Source: Colwellia sp. MB02u-6 (GTDB lineage: Bacteria; Pseudomonadota; Gammaproteobacteria; Enterobacterales; Alteromonadaceae). From it: a stretch of DNA of 64,000 bases. How positions within the stretch are numbered: position 1 is the stretch's first letter; every line of letters starts with the position of its first letter. Shown piece after piece: positions 9,849 through 19,819 of this stretch. The translations under genes were made by a program, and so were the position numbers. The notes under the pieces are model-generated. The model searched no databases. It saw only the letters and a list, made by a program, of their open reading frames with translations, and was not told the origin of the DNA. Location of the stretch: NCBI RefSeq assembly GCF_014077095.1, contig NZ_JACGVG010000028.1:124001-188000 (forward strand). The letters are read 5' to 3'.

Positions 9849-11894
9849 TTAAAATCGTTCGAATTTTTTTTCGTCAATGACAGTGGATTCCTGATACTTG
9901 ATCGATTTATGTGGTTTCCGATTATTAGATGCTAAAGACGCAGCACCTGCTTTAAAACCCGGAGTAGCCCGACCATTACTGTTCAGCTTGAAAAAACTCA
10001 TCATTTCAATCAGTGATTGCGACTGAATGCGCATTTCATCAGCAGTCGCTGCGAGTTCCTCTGAGCCGGCTGCATTTTGTTGTGTTACTTGATCAAGCTG
10101 ATTCATCGCACTGGTAATCTGGCTAACACCAGCGGCCTGTTCCTCAGAGGCGGCAGAAATTTCTTGTACCAGTTCTGCAGTGCGTGAAATATCAGGCACC
10201 ATTTTCTCGAGTAAACCACCCGCTTTTTCAGCAACTTTGACACTAACTCCTGTTAGTTCGCTAATTTCTGTCGCTGCTACTTGGCTTCGCTCGGCGAGCT
10301 TGCGTACTTCAGCGGCAACTACTGCAAATCCCTTGCCGTGTTCGCCAGCTCTTGCTGCTTCTATCGCCGCGTTGAGTGCCAACATATTGGTCTGGTAGGC
10401 GATGTCTTCGATAATAGTGATTTTCACAGCAATATCTTTCATTGCCTGTACGGTGGCAATAACAGATTCGCCCCCTTCTTTAGCCGCATTTGACGACTCG
10501 GTCGCAATGCCATCAGTTACCCGTGCGTTTTCACTGTTTTGATTAATTGACGAACCCATTTCTTCAATCGAAGCACTGGTTTCCTCAACACTCGCGGCCT
10601 GTTCACTAGCGCCCTCGCTTAGACTTTGTGCGGTGCCACTGATCTGCTCAGAAGCTGCTGCCAGTGCAGTGGAACTGCTATTTACTTCGCTAATAACAGA
10701 GACTAATTTCTCGCGCATCGTAATCATTGCCGCTAATACACCAACGATTTGACCCTTGGTATGTGTCTGCTCAGATTCAAGATCGCCCCTAGCGATTTTT
10801 TCAGCTATTTCAAGGATAAACGGTGCTTCTGCGCCAAGTTGCGACATAATACCACGAATAATCCACACGGCAGTACCTAAGCCCATTAGCACACCTAGCA
10901 CTAATACGGCCAACATCAGGTTCCGACCTCTTTCGTAGTTCTCTGTGCTGGAAATCTTGTCTTTGTCAAGATCTTTTTCGTTGATAGTAACTATCCCAGC
11001 AATCAGCTCTGTAGCTTCATCGTTTAACTTACGTCCCTCGCCATTCGACAAGCTAGCCGCTTTAACATTGCCATTTTCGCGGCTGATGCGATATACCTCT
11101 TCATTGATATCAGTGAAGGCACTCCAAGCGTTGGTAAAGCTCTCAATGTAAACTCTGCTCTCGGCTGTTGCCATATTGTCCAACTCAGTAAGTCGGGCGT
11201 CGAGGGTGGATTTGATGTTAACAATGACCTCGAAGAACTTATCTTTGCCTTCCTCTGTAGATTCTAACAACAAGCTCTTTTCGACGCGGTGTATTTCTAG
11301 CATGTTTTGAATGATACGCGAAGCCATTAATGTCCGGCTGGCAGCGTTGGAGACCTCACTGACAGTGAGATTGTTAGCGTCTGAAACTTGCTTATCATTT
11401 TGATCTACAACAGCTTTCATTGCTGTTGCTGCAACTTCAAACGCTCTTTGACCGCTGTTAGCAGACAAAGCCTGAGCCTTAACCGTCGAGTTCAAGCTAG
11501 AATAATCTACAACCTGTTGGTTGACTTTTAAATATTCATCCCAGATACCGTCAAAATTATCCAGCAAGACTTTGCCATCATTATCCACCAGTGTCCTTAG
11601 CTCCTGACGACGTTTCTTCATTATTTCACGTCTCTCACTGATGAAGGTCTTATATTTATTCATATCTTCAATAGTTAGAGCGAGAATGAGGTTTTTCTCC
11701 GCACGCGAAACCGCGATAACGTCCTGATTGATGCGCGCGCCAAGTTTAATTTTATTCGACGAAAAATCCGCTATTTTGTCGATACGGCCATTCATATCCG
11801 ACATGATATTGAGGGACAATGTCACTACAAATATCATCAAAATGACCAATATGCTAAACCCTCCGGTCAACTGTGCCTTCATTGTGAGTTTCAT
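9849..11894 (-). CDS. Methyl-accepting chemotaxis protein with a duplicated helical sensor domain
   Basis: The 681-residue receptor has TM1 (~10-30), a periplasmic sensor (~32-320), TM2 (~325-345), HAMP (~345-400) and a long cytoplasmic signalling domain whose tip reads [25 protein letters not shown] (given in part). The sensor is all-helical and internally duplicated: residues ~52-160 match ~191-299 at a constant offset of 139 (R-x-EK-x-L and LS-x-x-x-G at both places). This resembles helical-bimodular sensors of small-molecule receptors, though the ligand cannot be named. No NWETF-type CheR-binding pentapeptide is seen at the C-terminus. AGGAG sits 6 nt before the ATG. It lies between cheA and cheW and is likely the main receptor for this array. 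Confidence 0.95.
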   Translation of the reverse strand: MKLTMKAQLTGGFSILVILMIFVVTLSLNIMSDMNGRIDKIADFSSNKIKLGARINQDVIAVSRAEKNLILALTIEDMNKYKTFISERREIMKKRRQELRTLVDNDGKVLLDNFDGIWDEYLKVNQQVVDYSSLNSTVKAQALSANSGQRAFEVAATAMKAVVDQNDKQVSDANNLTVSEVSNAASRTLMASRIIQNMLEIHRVEKSLLLESTEEGKDKFFEVIVNIKSTLDARLTELDNMATAESRVYIESFTNAWSAFTDINEEVYRISRENGNVKAASLSNGEGRKLNDEATELIAGIVTINEKDLDKDKISSTENYERGRNLMLAVLVLGVLMGLGTAVWIIRGIMSQLGAEAPFILEIAEKIARGDLESEQTHTKGQIVGVLAAMITMREKLVSVISEVNSSSTALAAASEQISGTAQSLSEGASEQAASVEETSASIEEMGSSINQNSENARVTDGIATESSNAAKEGGESVIATVQAMKDIAVKITIIEDIAYQTNMLALNAAIEAARAGEHGKGFAVVAAEVRKLAERSQVAATEISELTGVSVKVAEKAGGLLEKMVPDISRTAELVQEISAASEEQAAGVSQITSAMNQLDQVTQQNAAGSEELAATADEMRIQSQSLIEMMSFFKLNSNGRATPGFKAGAASLASNNRKPHKSIKYQESTVIDEKKFERF

Positions 11895-12313
11895 AACTTG
11901 CTCCTGACTTTAAAGAAATAATTACACTGCACTTTAGCAGCAGGGTTTTGTTGTAATACCTGAACGAATCTTTGTATGGCACTAGTTAAGTAGCCAAAAC
12001 TACCTATTTTTTTTTCAGAGGCTGCGGTGATATCCGATCGCCATTTTTCCAGCATTAAATTGTTCATCTTTTTTCATCTTTTAATGTGATTACTTTAATG
12101 TTGAGGTATTCAGCTATTCGGCTGTATTGTTAATGACCGATAAGCTGATCGCTGCCAAAAAATTAATGGCAGCCGCTTGAGTTTGCTTTAATTACACACG
12201 AACAGTTCGCTCTGCTTGACCGTGGCGTTTAATACTTAAAACCTTTAGATAATTGAGCTTTCACTTTTTTGTGCTGTCAGTAATATTTATTGCTTTAGTG
12301 CTCTTACTTCACT
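11895..12313. other. 420-bp gap between cheA and the large MCP gene
   Basis: No gene is supported here. The stretch has T-rich tracts, a repeated tcatctttt element near 12065-12080 and a hairpin at 12151-12173. It probably carries a promoter for mcp-cheW and a weak 3' end for cheA. Confidence 0.5.
12151..12173. repeat. Hairpin downstream of cheA
   Basis: GCTGCCA and TGGCAGC form a perfect 7-bp stem with a 9-nt A/T-rich loop, about 140 nt beyond the cheA stop. There is no T-run directly after it on the minus strand, so it may stabilise the 3' end rather than terminate. Confidence 0.4.
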
Positions 12314-14536
12314 TTAAACAAGCCGCCTTATCAGACCTGGTACATCAATAATCATAGCGACCTCACCGCTGCCTAAAATGGTGGCTCCGCTTATGCCTTT
12401 TAGATTTTGAAACACTTTACCCAGTGGCTTGATGACGGTTTGGTGCTCGCCAAGTAATTCATCAACTACCAGTCCAGCTTTTTGACCGGCATATACCACC
12501 ACAACTATATTATATCTACGCCCTTTTTTATCTGGGGTACTGTTCAGGCTATCCTCATCATTAAAGATTTCAGAAAGGTGTATATATGGCATGACTTCAC
12601 CACGTAAATTAATGTACTCACCTTTCTTGGCTTGCTGCTCGTCTAGTGCGATACATTCCTCCACTAAATCGAGTGGAATGACATAAGATGACTTACCAAC
12701 CTGTACTTGAAAACCGTCGATAATGGCGAGTGTTAGCGGCAAGCGAATGGTGAAACTGGTCCCCACACCCAATTCGCTATTAACCGATATTTGTCCACGC
12801 AGAGCATCAATATTTTTATTAACAACATCCATGCCAACACCACGCCCCGATATGTTCGTGATCTCTTTTGCGGTAGAGAATCCGGGGGCAAAAATCAGCC
12901 GGTGAATTTCTGGCAGGGTTAACTGTTGATTGGCTGAGATAATGCCATTTTCAATTGCTTTGGCGGTTAAAATTTCAGGATTTAACCCAGCACCATCGTC
13001 GGTTATCTCAATAACAATGCTACCTGAGTCGTGATAGGCTTCGAGCTTTACGATAGCAGTTTCTGATTTACCATTAGCCGTTCTAATATCAGGTTTTTCG
13101 ATGCCGTGGTCCAGTGAGTTTCGAATTAAATGCATCAGTGGATCACTAATTTTTTCCACTACGGTTTTGTCCAATTCGGTGTCACCACCCACAATTTTCA
13201 GGTCAATTTTTTTGCCCATTTCTTTGCTAACATCACGTACGACTCGTTTGAAGCGATTAAAAGTATCCCCTATCTGAACCATACGAAGACTAAGTGTGGC
13301 ATCTCGTATCTCTTCCACTAACCGAGTTAAATTTTCTACCGTTTCTAATAACTCTGCTTGTTCTGTTTGTTTTGCTTTTAGTTCGGTATGTGCACTTGAA
13401 ATCACTAATTCACCGACCAAGTTAATTAGATCACCAAGTTTTTCAGCGTTGACTCGTACAGATTGTTGTTCTACCTCTTTGACTTGTTTTTGCTTATCTA
13501 ATGCTGTATCCGGGGTGCTAGCACCTGTGATATTTTTGTCGATTATAGCGTCGTCCATTAGAATATTAGTTATTTTATCAAGGGTTATATTTTCATCAGT
13601 TACTATTGTGTGTTTATTGATATCTGCATTCTGACATTCAAGTACTTTTAAAAGTTCATCTTCAGTTAGTGCACTCGATGCAACAAGAGTTTCTCCGATT
13701 GCTCTATTTTCTTCAGGTAATGCATAAATGAGTTGGGCGTAATCACTTAACTTACTTCGCGGGGCTAGGATTTGTAGCAGACAGTCCTCCATTAAAAATT
13801 CAAATACCTCGGCAATTGTCTCTTTTGATGCAGGTGAATCTAGGCTTATTTCAAATCCGAGATAACTTTCTTCTGGATTAATATCATCGAGTGATGGTAA
13901 GTCTGTGGTCAATGTTGTCATATGAGTGATGTTACCGACAGTGTCGAGATACCGAAAAAATGACAAAGGATCCATACCATTGGCTAACACATTACGGTTG
14001 AATCGAATCGAGATATGCCAATAGTCGTTAATAACAGATTCAGTTAACTCAAGCGCTACTTCAGACTCCGTTAGTACCTTGAGCTCACTCTCAGCAATCA
14101 TAACTACTGATGAATGGGGTGTTTTAACATCCAGATATTGATGCAGATTTTTTAATACTTCTTCACCTTTTTCTCTTAGACTATCACCAATGGGTTCTTC
14201 CGTATTATCAAGGGCATGAGCAACTAGTTGACTAATTTGATCATGACTATCGAGTAACAGGCACATCAAATCGTCATCAAGGAAAATTTCCTTATCTCGT
14301 AGCTGATCCATTACTGATTCGGCGACGTGAGTGAAAGCGACAACATCGTCAAAGCTAAATAGACCAGCAGAGCCCTTGATTGTGTGAATAGTGCGAAATA
14401 AGTCATTAATGAGTTCGTCATTATCTGGCTCGTCTTCAAGCTTTAATAGAATATATTCTGCTTGTTGCAAAAGCTCTCTAGACTCTTCGGCAAAAACTTG
14501 CCGGCCTTCTGCCAGATAGTCTGTTTCGTCATTCAT
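12314..14536 (-). CDS. cheA: CheA, chemotaxis sensor histidine kinase
   Basis: The 740-residue cytoplasmic kinase autophosphorylates and passes phosphate to CheY and CheB. It begins with an HPt domain in which H51 lies in TIHTIKGSAGLF. A regulatory region follows (residues ~150-300, with NGMDPLSFFRYL). The dimerisation domain is at ~360-430; the HATPase domain has HLIRNSLDHGIE (N box), DDGAGL and SGRGVGMDVV; a CheW-like domain ends the protein. Length and order are those of a standard CheA. It follows the STAS gene by 8 nt, which argues for coupled expression. The region between HPt and dimerisation domain is not a textbook P2 domain. Confidence 0.96.
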   Translation of the reverse strand: MNDETDYLAEGRQVFAEESRELLQQAEYILLKLEDEPDNDELINDLFRTIHTIKGSAGLFSFDDVVAFTHVAESVMDQLRDKEIFLDDDLMCLLLDSHDQISQLVAHALDNTEEPIGDSLREKGEEVLKNLHQYLDVKTPHSSVVMIAESELKVLTESEVALELTESVINDYWHISIRFNRNVLANGMDPLSFFRYLDTVGNITHMTTLTTDLPSLDDINPEESYLGFEISLDSPASKETIAEVFEFLMEDCLLQILAPRSKLSDYAQLIYALPEENRAIGETLVASSALTEDELLKVLECQNADINKHTIVTDENITLDKITNILMDDAIIDKNITGASTPDTALDKQKQVKEVEQQSVRVNAEKLGDLINLVGELVISSAHTELKAKQTEQAELLETVENLTRLVEEIRDATLSLRMVQIGDTFNRFKRVVRDVSKEMGKKIDLKIVGGDTELDKTVVEKISDPLMHLIRNSLDHGIEKPDIRTANGKSETAIVKLEAYHDSGSIVIEITDDGAGLNPEILTAKAIENGIISANQQLTLPEIHRLIFAPGFSTAKEITNISGRGVGMDVVNKNIDALRGQISVNSELGVGTSFTIRLPLTLAIIDGFQVQVGKSSYVIPLDLVEECIALDEQQAKKGEYINLRGEVMPYIHLSEIFNDEDSLNSTPDKKGRRYNIVVVVYAGQKAGLVVDELLGEHQTVIKPLGKVFQNLKGISGATILGSGEVAMIIDVPGLIRRLV

Positions 14537-14544
14537 ATCAAAGG

Positions 14545-14865
14545 TTACTCCGGTTGAATCCAGTCGAAATGCGATCTAATATTTAATACGTCCATAACTT
14601 CAGCCACTGGATTTGAAATTGCAGTTAAAAAAACTTGTTTGCCATCTTTAGTCGCACTCTGCTTGAGGGCCAAAAGTAATTGAATGCCACTGCTATCTAT
14701 TTCTTCTACATCCGATAAATTAAGCTCAAAATGGTTGAATTCAGCGTAATAGCGCTTGATTTCAGCTAGATTATTCGCTGCACAATAGATGGTCATATCT
14801 GGACTGGCATCTAAGACACAGATGCCATTTTTTTGATTTGACTCTTCACGTTTGGTAAATGACAT
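14545..14865 (-). CDS. STAS-domain protein (anti-anti-sigma-like) in the chemotaxis operon
   Basis: The 106-residue protein has the STAS fold: FELNLSDVEEIDSSGIQLLLALKQSA carries the conserved DSSG around S60 that is phosphorylated in SpoIIAA-type antagonists. It lies between cheY and cheA, with AGGA before the ATG. STAS proteins in such loci are thought to modulate the kinase or link chemotaxis to another switch; here the partner cannot be told from sequence, and no anti-sigma kinase is nearby. Confidence 0.88.
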   Translation of the reverse strand: MSFTKREESNQKNGICVLDASPDMTIYCAANNLAEIKRYYAEFNHFELNLSDVEEIDSSGIQLLLALKQSATKDGKQVFLTAISNPVAEVMDVLNIRSHFDWIQPE

Positions 14866-15116
14866 AATTAAATATCCTACTTCTTGCTACGCTTGATGTT
14901 TTAAAAATCAATAACTACAGTATTAATTTCTGTTACTTCTGACAAATCAATTTGATGGTTGTTATCAGCTTTCAAATGAGGATATGGTTTGTTATTCTGT
15001 TCCATCAGATTATAAATCGACATTTCATCTTAAATGGATATTAAGGCAGCCGTATTGATTTTTACTGTTATCACCAAAATTTAATCCTGCTAAATATACG
15101 ATTACCTATTATTCAG

Positions 15117-15485
15117 TTAGGGTAAAATCAACTTTGATACTGCATTTAGCAATATTGGTGGTTGAAAAGGTTTTACCAACCAAGCTTTTGCCCCTGAAGC
15201 ACGACCTTGCATTTTCTTTTCATCGCCGGCCTCTGTTGTTAACATCATCATCGGAGTAAATTTATAAGCCGGTATTTTTTTGGCTTCTTGAACTAAGGTT
15301 ATGCCGTCCATATTAGGCATATTGACATCAGTGATTAATAAATGAATTTTCACTCCATTTAGTTTTTTTAAAGCCTCTACACCATCAGTAGCATCAATAA
15401 CATCAAAACCTTGTGATTCTAGTGTCAATCGGACAACCTTTCTAATCGATGCTGAATCATCAACGATCATTATTGTTTTTGCCAT
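15117..15485 (-). CDS. cheY: CheY-type single-domain response regulator
   Basis: A stand-alone receiver of 122 residues: acidic pocket D9/D10, phospho-acceptor D53 (ITDVNMPNMDG), conserved Thr in MLTTE and Lys in LVKPF. It is the likely output of CheA at the flagellar motor or another target. A strong GAGGAG lies upstream of the ATG. It follows the short MCP by 31 nt; a 250-nt non-coding gap separates it from the STAS gene. Confidence 0.95.
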   Translation of the reverse strand: MAKTIMIVDDSASIRKVVRLTLESQGFDVIDATDGVEALKKLNGVKIHLLITDVNMPNMDGITLVQEAKKIPAYKFTPMMMLTTEAGDEKKMQGRASGAKAWLVKPFQPPILLNAVSKLILP

Positions 15486-15516
15486 TAATTTACTCCTCGT
15501 AATTATTTTCTTATGA

Positions 15517-16716
15517 TTAAAAAAACGTTAAGTTGCCGCCTTGTGACTCTTGCTTTTGTGTCTTTGTTTCGCCGGCAACTATCGCTTGATGATTAGTTAA
15601 CTCTTCTGGCACCGTATATCGAAGTGCCATTTTTTCAAGTATGTCATTTGTTTTAATTAAGTCTGCGCTTCGCTCTGTCGTCGGTACTGCCTGATTTGAC
15701 AATAACAACTCATTAAGATCATATAAATTATGTTCTGCATTTCCAAGAATTTGGGTCACTCTATCTTGAAACTGTAAGGCTGTTATTACATGATTAACCT
15801 CACCTTGAATTTGCTCTGAAGCATCAGCCAGTGTTTGTGACTTATCCTTGAAAGCATGCAAAGTGTTTTCAATATCAATTAACACATTTTCAATGTGCTC
15901 TGAGCTACTTTCAATTGTTTTACTGTAAAATTGGGTTGTTGCTCTGGATGAAATCAATGCACTTGCCATCGCGGTATTGATGTCGTCAAGGGTTTTATTC
16001 ATCCGACTACCTGTATTAGCAGATGAATTGGCCAATTTTTTTATTTCATCAGCAACTACTGCAAATCCTCGCCCATGTTCACCAGCTCTTGCTGCTTCGA
16101 TAGCGGCATTTAGAGCCAATAAATTAATATTGTCAGCAACGTTTCGAACATCATTGGCCATACTTTCAAGCTCGGCCGTATAAGAGGACAATTGTTCTAC
16201 TTCTTGGAACATTGTTTTCTCATTACAGTTGAGGTTACAAAGGTCATTAATAACGCCATTCAAGATGGTTTTGGTACCTGTCAACAGCGTGCCAATGACG
16301 GCGTCATCATCACTTTTACGTTGCTCATCAAGCACAAGACCTATTTTTTTCGTGATAGCTAAAAACGTATCAGTGAGACTTAGCACTTCTTGTTCAACCT
16401 GCTCTTTGGATGTTTTAATCTGTTTAGAAACAACGGGAAGCACTTCTCCCATGAGTTCTTCTAGTGCATTTATATAAGATTGAGTTTGCTGAATAAAGCT
16501 ATCGTTAGCTTGATAGGAGGATGCAAGTTTAGCTTGAGCTAATTGCAACTTACTAAATAGAAGATAACTAACAAACAGACTTAATCCAAACGTACAGCAG
16601 AATATAAATAAAGATGAGATCATTGCTATATCTGTAAAAAATAGAAGCAGAAGAGAGCCTACAACAGGGATGCTGCTAGGTATGATATAAAAAAAAGCTT
16701 TATCTATATTATTCAA
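15517..16716 (-). CDS. Short methyl-accepting chemotaxis protein without a periplasmic sensor
   Basis: The 399-residue receptor has two closely spaced N-terminal membrane segments (~9-27 and ~32-53) with almost nothing between them and no recognisable HAMP domain. The cytoplasmic signalling domain has the receptor tip [20 protein letters not shown] and a shortened descending helix. It probably senses a membrane or cytoplasmic cue, or helps build the array. Translation starts at TTG (16716) with AAAGGAGC 8 nt upstream, a strong Shine-Dalgarno that decides this start. It is the first gene of the chemotaxis cluster. Confidence 0.9.
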   Translation of the reverse strand: MNNIDKAFFYIIPSSIPVVGSLLLLFFTDIAMISSLFIFCCTFGLSLFVSYLLFSKLQLAQAKLASSYQANDSFIQQTQSYINALEELMGEVLPVVSKQIKTSKEQVEQEVLSLTDTFLAITKKIGLVLDEQRKSDDDAVIGTLLTGTKTILNGVINDLCNLNCNEKTMFQEVEQLSSYTAELESMANDVRNVADNINLLALNAAIEAARAGEHGRGFAVVADEIKKLANSSANTGSRMNKTLDDINTAMASALISSRATTQFYSKTIESSSEHIENVLIDIENTLHAFKDKSQTLADASEQIQGEVNHVITALQFQDRVTQILGNAEHNLYDLNELLLSNQAVPTTERSADLIKTNDILEKMALRYTVPEELTNHQAIVAGETKTQKQESQGGNLTFF

Positions 16717-16790
16717 TAAGATGGCTCCTTTGATTGCTGACTAAAACATAAGACGATACAGGCGGACAAAAATGGATACAAATTGAAAAA

Positions 16791-16832
16791 TTAGACTTGC
16801 TAAAATAAAAATTAGGCTTGCTAAAATAAAAA
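16791..16832. repeat. 21-bp tandem direct repeat upstream of the chemotaxis cluster
   Basis: Two adjacent 21-bp units (16791-16811 and 16812-16832) differ at one base; the shared core is cttgctaaaataaaaa. A degenerate third copy may follow. The repeat is 75-115 bp upstream of the first chemotaxis gene. Confidence 0.8.
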
Positions 16833-16856
16833 CTAGAATTACTAATATACAGTGTA

Positions 16857-16896
16857 ACATAAAGTTACATAACGTCACGTAAAGTTCTATAACTTT
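16857..16896. repeat. 20-bp imperfect direct repeat
   Basis: Two adjacent units match at 15 of 20 positions and share the core taaagtt. They follow the 21-bp repeat closely in the same non-coding region. Confidence 0.55.
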
Positions 16897-17287
16897 ATTA
16901 TTTGCCAAACATCAAACTTTCACGTCTTAAATTTTTTTAAAATGCTATTTAGCCAAGACTTGGGATAATAACTACACTATTCCCTCACTCTATTGTTAAG
17001 ACCTTTCGACTAAATAGAATTGGCATTTTATATGTTGGGCAAGTGATTTAAGCTATATTTGGACAGGAGAAGCTTAGTTATATTTATACCCCGCAGTTGA
17101 TTTATATTCACCTAAGGTAATATTCAAGCAATAAAACCAACACTTTTTTCATACGGCTATTGCTTAATATTATAGTCGCTATTCAAGTGCCTATAAGTAA
17201 TTAAAAAAGCATAACTTTGAAATTTAAGCTTAATTACTCGGTCTTTAACCTTGATACCAACACTTTTATTTAATTTGAGGAATTTAT

Positions 17288-17713
17288 ATGTCGACAGCTG
17301 ATCCCCTAGCCAACAAAAACTTACAAAGCAACTTGCAATGGTCATTACTATTGTTACGGGTAGGTGTGTTTATTGTGATGTTTATTTGGACGCTAGACAA
17401 GTTTGTTAATCCAGCACATAGTATTAAAATTTTTGAACATTTTTATAAAATCAGTGGCTTTAATGACATCATGGCTTATGGGTTAGGCGCGCTACAATTA
17501 GTATTGGTTATCGCGTTTTTATTTGGCATTAAAAAGCGCCTTAGTTACGGTTTGATTTTTCTGATGCATGCGGGTTCAACATTATCAGCTTACGCGCAGT
17601 ATATTGATGCTTTTAATAACTTATTATTCTTCGCTGCATGGCCTATGTTGGCTGCTTGTGCCTCACTATATTTACTTCGAGATGCTGATACTAAGTTTAC
17701 TTTAGGCAAGTAA
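17288..17713 (+). CDS. DoxX-like integral membrane protein
   Basis: The 141-residue protein has four predicted membrane helices (about residues 20-38, 58-77, 83-103 and 108-127) and the LLLRVGVFIVMFIWTLDKF start typical of DoxX/YkgB-type small membrane proteins. Their role is not settled; quinone- or redox-related functions have been proposed. A gaggaa sequence lies just upstream of the ATG. It stands alone between the chemotaxis cluster and pdsO, with a terminator-like hairpin downstream. Confidence 0.7.
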   Translation: MSTADPLANKNLQSNLQWSLLLLRVGVFIVMFIWTLDKFVNPAHSIKIFEHFYKISGFNDIMAYGLGALQLVLVIAFLFGIKKRLSYGLIFLMHAGSTLSAYAQYIDAFNNLLFFAAWPMLAACASLYLLRDADTKFTLGK

Positions 17714-17828
17714 ACTATGATTAATAAGTGCCTAATAAATACCTGGTAAAGTGTGCTAACTAAAGTATGCCTAATAGCGCTGTATCTGCTCACTTTACAG
17801 AGTAAACGATAAGTTAAAGCTTAAAACC

Positions 17829-17857
17829 AAAAGCCAAGGCAGAGCACCTTGACTTTT
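17829..17857 (+). terminator. Likely terminator of the DoxX-like gene
   Basis: AAAGCCAAGG and CCTTGACTTT form a hairpin with one mismatch around a 7-nt loop, ending in a T-run, 115 nt after the stop codon. A-rich sequence on the other side would allow use from pdsO as well. Confidence 0.5.
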
Positions 17858-17985
17858 TACTGATTTTTATTGAAACAGTTGACGAATAAATTGGTTAACT
17901 GTTGTTTTTACACCTAGTTTAGTTATTTCAGACGAGGTTTTTCTTAGCTTAGATTGCCTTTTATACAAGATTAAAATGCACAGTG

Positions 17986-18831
17986 TTAAAGGTTTTGGGC
18001 AGTTTGTAAATTTTCTTGGTTAGTGGCATCATTGGCTAACGTGTTGTTTTTTAACTTTATAACTACACGACGATCATAAAAGCTCACCTCTTTATCTACC
18101 GATGCCACCACCGACTGCTGTTCACCAAAAGCAAATAAGCTAATGCGGTCAGCCCTCACGCCCTGGTCAATCAGTGCATTTTTAACCGCATTAATACGTG
18201 CCAATGAAAGTGCTTGGTTTAGCGCATCACTGCCTTGTTTATCGGTATAGCCAGAAAGATCTAAGGTTAAATTAGGTGATTGTTGAACAATGCGCGCTAA
18301 GCTTTCTATCTGCTCTTGATAATGTGACTTAATTTCACTTGAGCCGGTAGAGAACTGTAAGCTCATTAATAAGTTTTGTGCTTGTAGGTTACTCGCCGCT
18401 TGATAGTTTTGCTCTAGCGCTAACAACTCAATTTGATAGCTTTGCTCTGCTTGTTCAATTTGTCGTTGGTAGCGAGCTAACGATACTTCATTATTCTGTT
18501 TCTCTACGCTGTAAGCGATTGACAAGCTTTCAATTTCATCCGTGGCATTGATGTTTTTTGCAATCATATTACCAGCTACCCCAGTAATAAAAGCGCCAAT
18601 AGGTCCACCTAAAATAGCACCAATGACCATCCCAGTGCCGAAACCAATTTCTTCCTTTAATTGTGCTGAGCTCTCTTGCTCTATTTTGTCTTGCGCTATT
18701 TTTTCATATGAACTCGCAAAGACGGGGCTGACCGTTAAGGCTGAAATTAAAGCAACATTAAGTAATGTTTTGGCTCGAGAAGTTTTGCTTACACTTGGGT
18801 TATTTGCTGTGGTTAATTGTCTTGTCATCAT
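17986..18831 (-). CDS. pdsO: PdsO, sortase-associated OmpA-like protein
   Basis: The protein (281 residues from this start) has a signal peptide (cleavage near SPVFASS), then a glycine-zipper hairpin (GFGTGMVIGAILGGPIGAF), a coiled-coil segment, and a C-terminal OmpA-type peptidoglycan-binding domain (LDLSGYTDKQGSDALNQALS, FDRRV-like ending). This order fits PdsO of the proteobacterial dedicated sortase system. ATG codons at 18843, 18831 and 18828 are possible; I prefer 18831, which follows GAGAG. It is divergent from pdsR, as expected, but no sortase follows. If not PdsO, it is a generic OmpA-domain lipoprotein-like protein. Confidence 0.8.
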   Translation of the reverse strand: MMTRQLTTANNPSVSKTSRAKTLLNVALISALTVSPVFASSYEKIAQDKIEQESSAQLKEEIGFGTGMVIGAILGGPIGAFITGVAGNMIAKNINATDEIESLSIAYSVEKQNNEVSLARYQRQIEQAEQSYQIELLALEQNYQAASNLQAQNLLMSLQFSTGSSEIKSHYQEQIESLARIVQQSPNLTLDLSGYTDKQGSDALNQALSLARINAVKNALIDQGVRADRISLFAFGEQQSVVASVDKEVSFYDRRVVIKLKNNTLANDATNQENLQTAQNL

Positions 18832-19099
18832 GGTGTCTCTCATTAATTGTGTCGGTGATAAATAGTCGATGGATAGTTGCTAACTAAACTCTTACTTAGC
18901 TTGTGTGTTTTTGATGGTGTTATTAAAGCGTAGAAAAACGACGACTAAAGGACGCAAATATGGCAATTCAGCGAGCAAATGTGGCAACATTATGGCAATG
19001 TCAACAATTAGCAGCATCGAAGGTGTTTATTCGATACTATTTAAGCCCAATTTTTATGCAAATATTTACGTACAACGAGATAAAGGATAAACAACAATC

Positions 19100-19813
19100 A
19101 TGTCGAAACGGATTGCTATTGTTGAAGACGATGCCGCCATTAGAGAAAACTATGCTGATGTATTGCGCCTACAAGGTTATCAAGTACAAACCTACGCTAA
19201 TAAGGCAAGCGCTATGCAAGCGTTTAATCTGCGCTTACCTAATTTAGCCATTTTGGATATTGGCCTTGAGCACGAATATGATGCTGGCTTTGAGTTATGC
19301 CAATGGTTACGGTCAAAATCGACAACCTTACCAATTATTTTTTTAACCGCCCGTGATAGTGATGTTGATACCGTATCTGGCTTGCGTATTGGCGCTGATG
19401 ATTATCTCACCAAAGATATTAGCTTACCGCACTTGTCTGCTCGAATTGCCGCGCTATTTCGTCGCCAAGATGCCTTAGGCAAGCCACAACAAGCTGACTA
19501 TATGTTGACTATCGGGCCATTAACCGTGGATAGTCAGCGCATGAGCATTCAATGGCAAGAGCACAATGTTGATTTAACCATCACCGAGTTTTGGATGTTA
19601 TACGCATTAGCTAAGCATCCCGGCCATGTGAAAAACCGTAGCCAGTTAATGCAAGACTCAAACATCTATGTTGATGACTCAACCATTACTTCACATATCA
19701 AGCGCATGCGTAAAAAATTCAGCCATATTGATAGCGAGTTTAATTGTATTGAAACGGTTTATGGTATGGGTTATCGCTGGAACCAAAGTACCAAAGAAAA
19801 CTCAGGTAACTAA
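19100..19813 (+). CDS. pdsR: PdsR, OmpR-type response regulator of the dedicated sortase system
   Basis: The 237-residue regulator has a receiver domain (acidic E9/D10/D11, phospho-acceptor D53 in LAILDIGLEHEYDAGFELC) and a winged-helix DNA-binding domain (residues ~130-230, ending in IETVYGMGYRW). The stretched loop after D53 is characteristic of this subfamily. AAGGAT lies upstream. It runs into the sensor kinase after 6 nt, so the two form a two-component pair. Targets probably include pdsO and the sortase genes, wherever those lie. Confidence 0.85.
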   Translation: MSKRIAIVEDDAAIRENYADVLRLQGYQVQTYANKASAMQAFNLRLPNLAILDIGLEHEYDAGFELCQWLRSKSTTLPIIFLTARDSDVDTVSGLRIGADDYLTKDISLPHLSARIAALFRRQDALGKPQQADYMLTIGPLTVDSQRMSIQWQEHNVDLTITEFWMLYALAKHPGHVKNRSQLMQDSNIYVDDSTITSHIKRMRKKFSHIDSEFNCIETVYGMGYRWNQSTKENSGN

Positions 19814-19819
19814 ACAAAA

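Larger units (their letters stand above)
16717..17287. other. 570-bp divergent intergenic region with direct repeats
   Basis: This is the shared upstream region of the chemotaxis cluster (minus) and the DoxX-like gene (plus). No gene is supported. It holds two sets of short direct repeats at 16791-16832 and 16857-16896, which could be regulator sites for the chemotaxis promoter. Confidence 0.55.

Noticed and set aside
9839-9877. Earlier in-frame ATG for cheW
   Set aside because: It overlaps the upstream receptor gene and lacks the AAGGA site that precedes the ATG at 9838.
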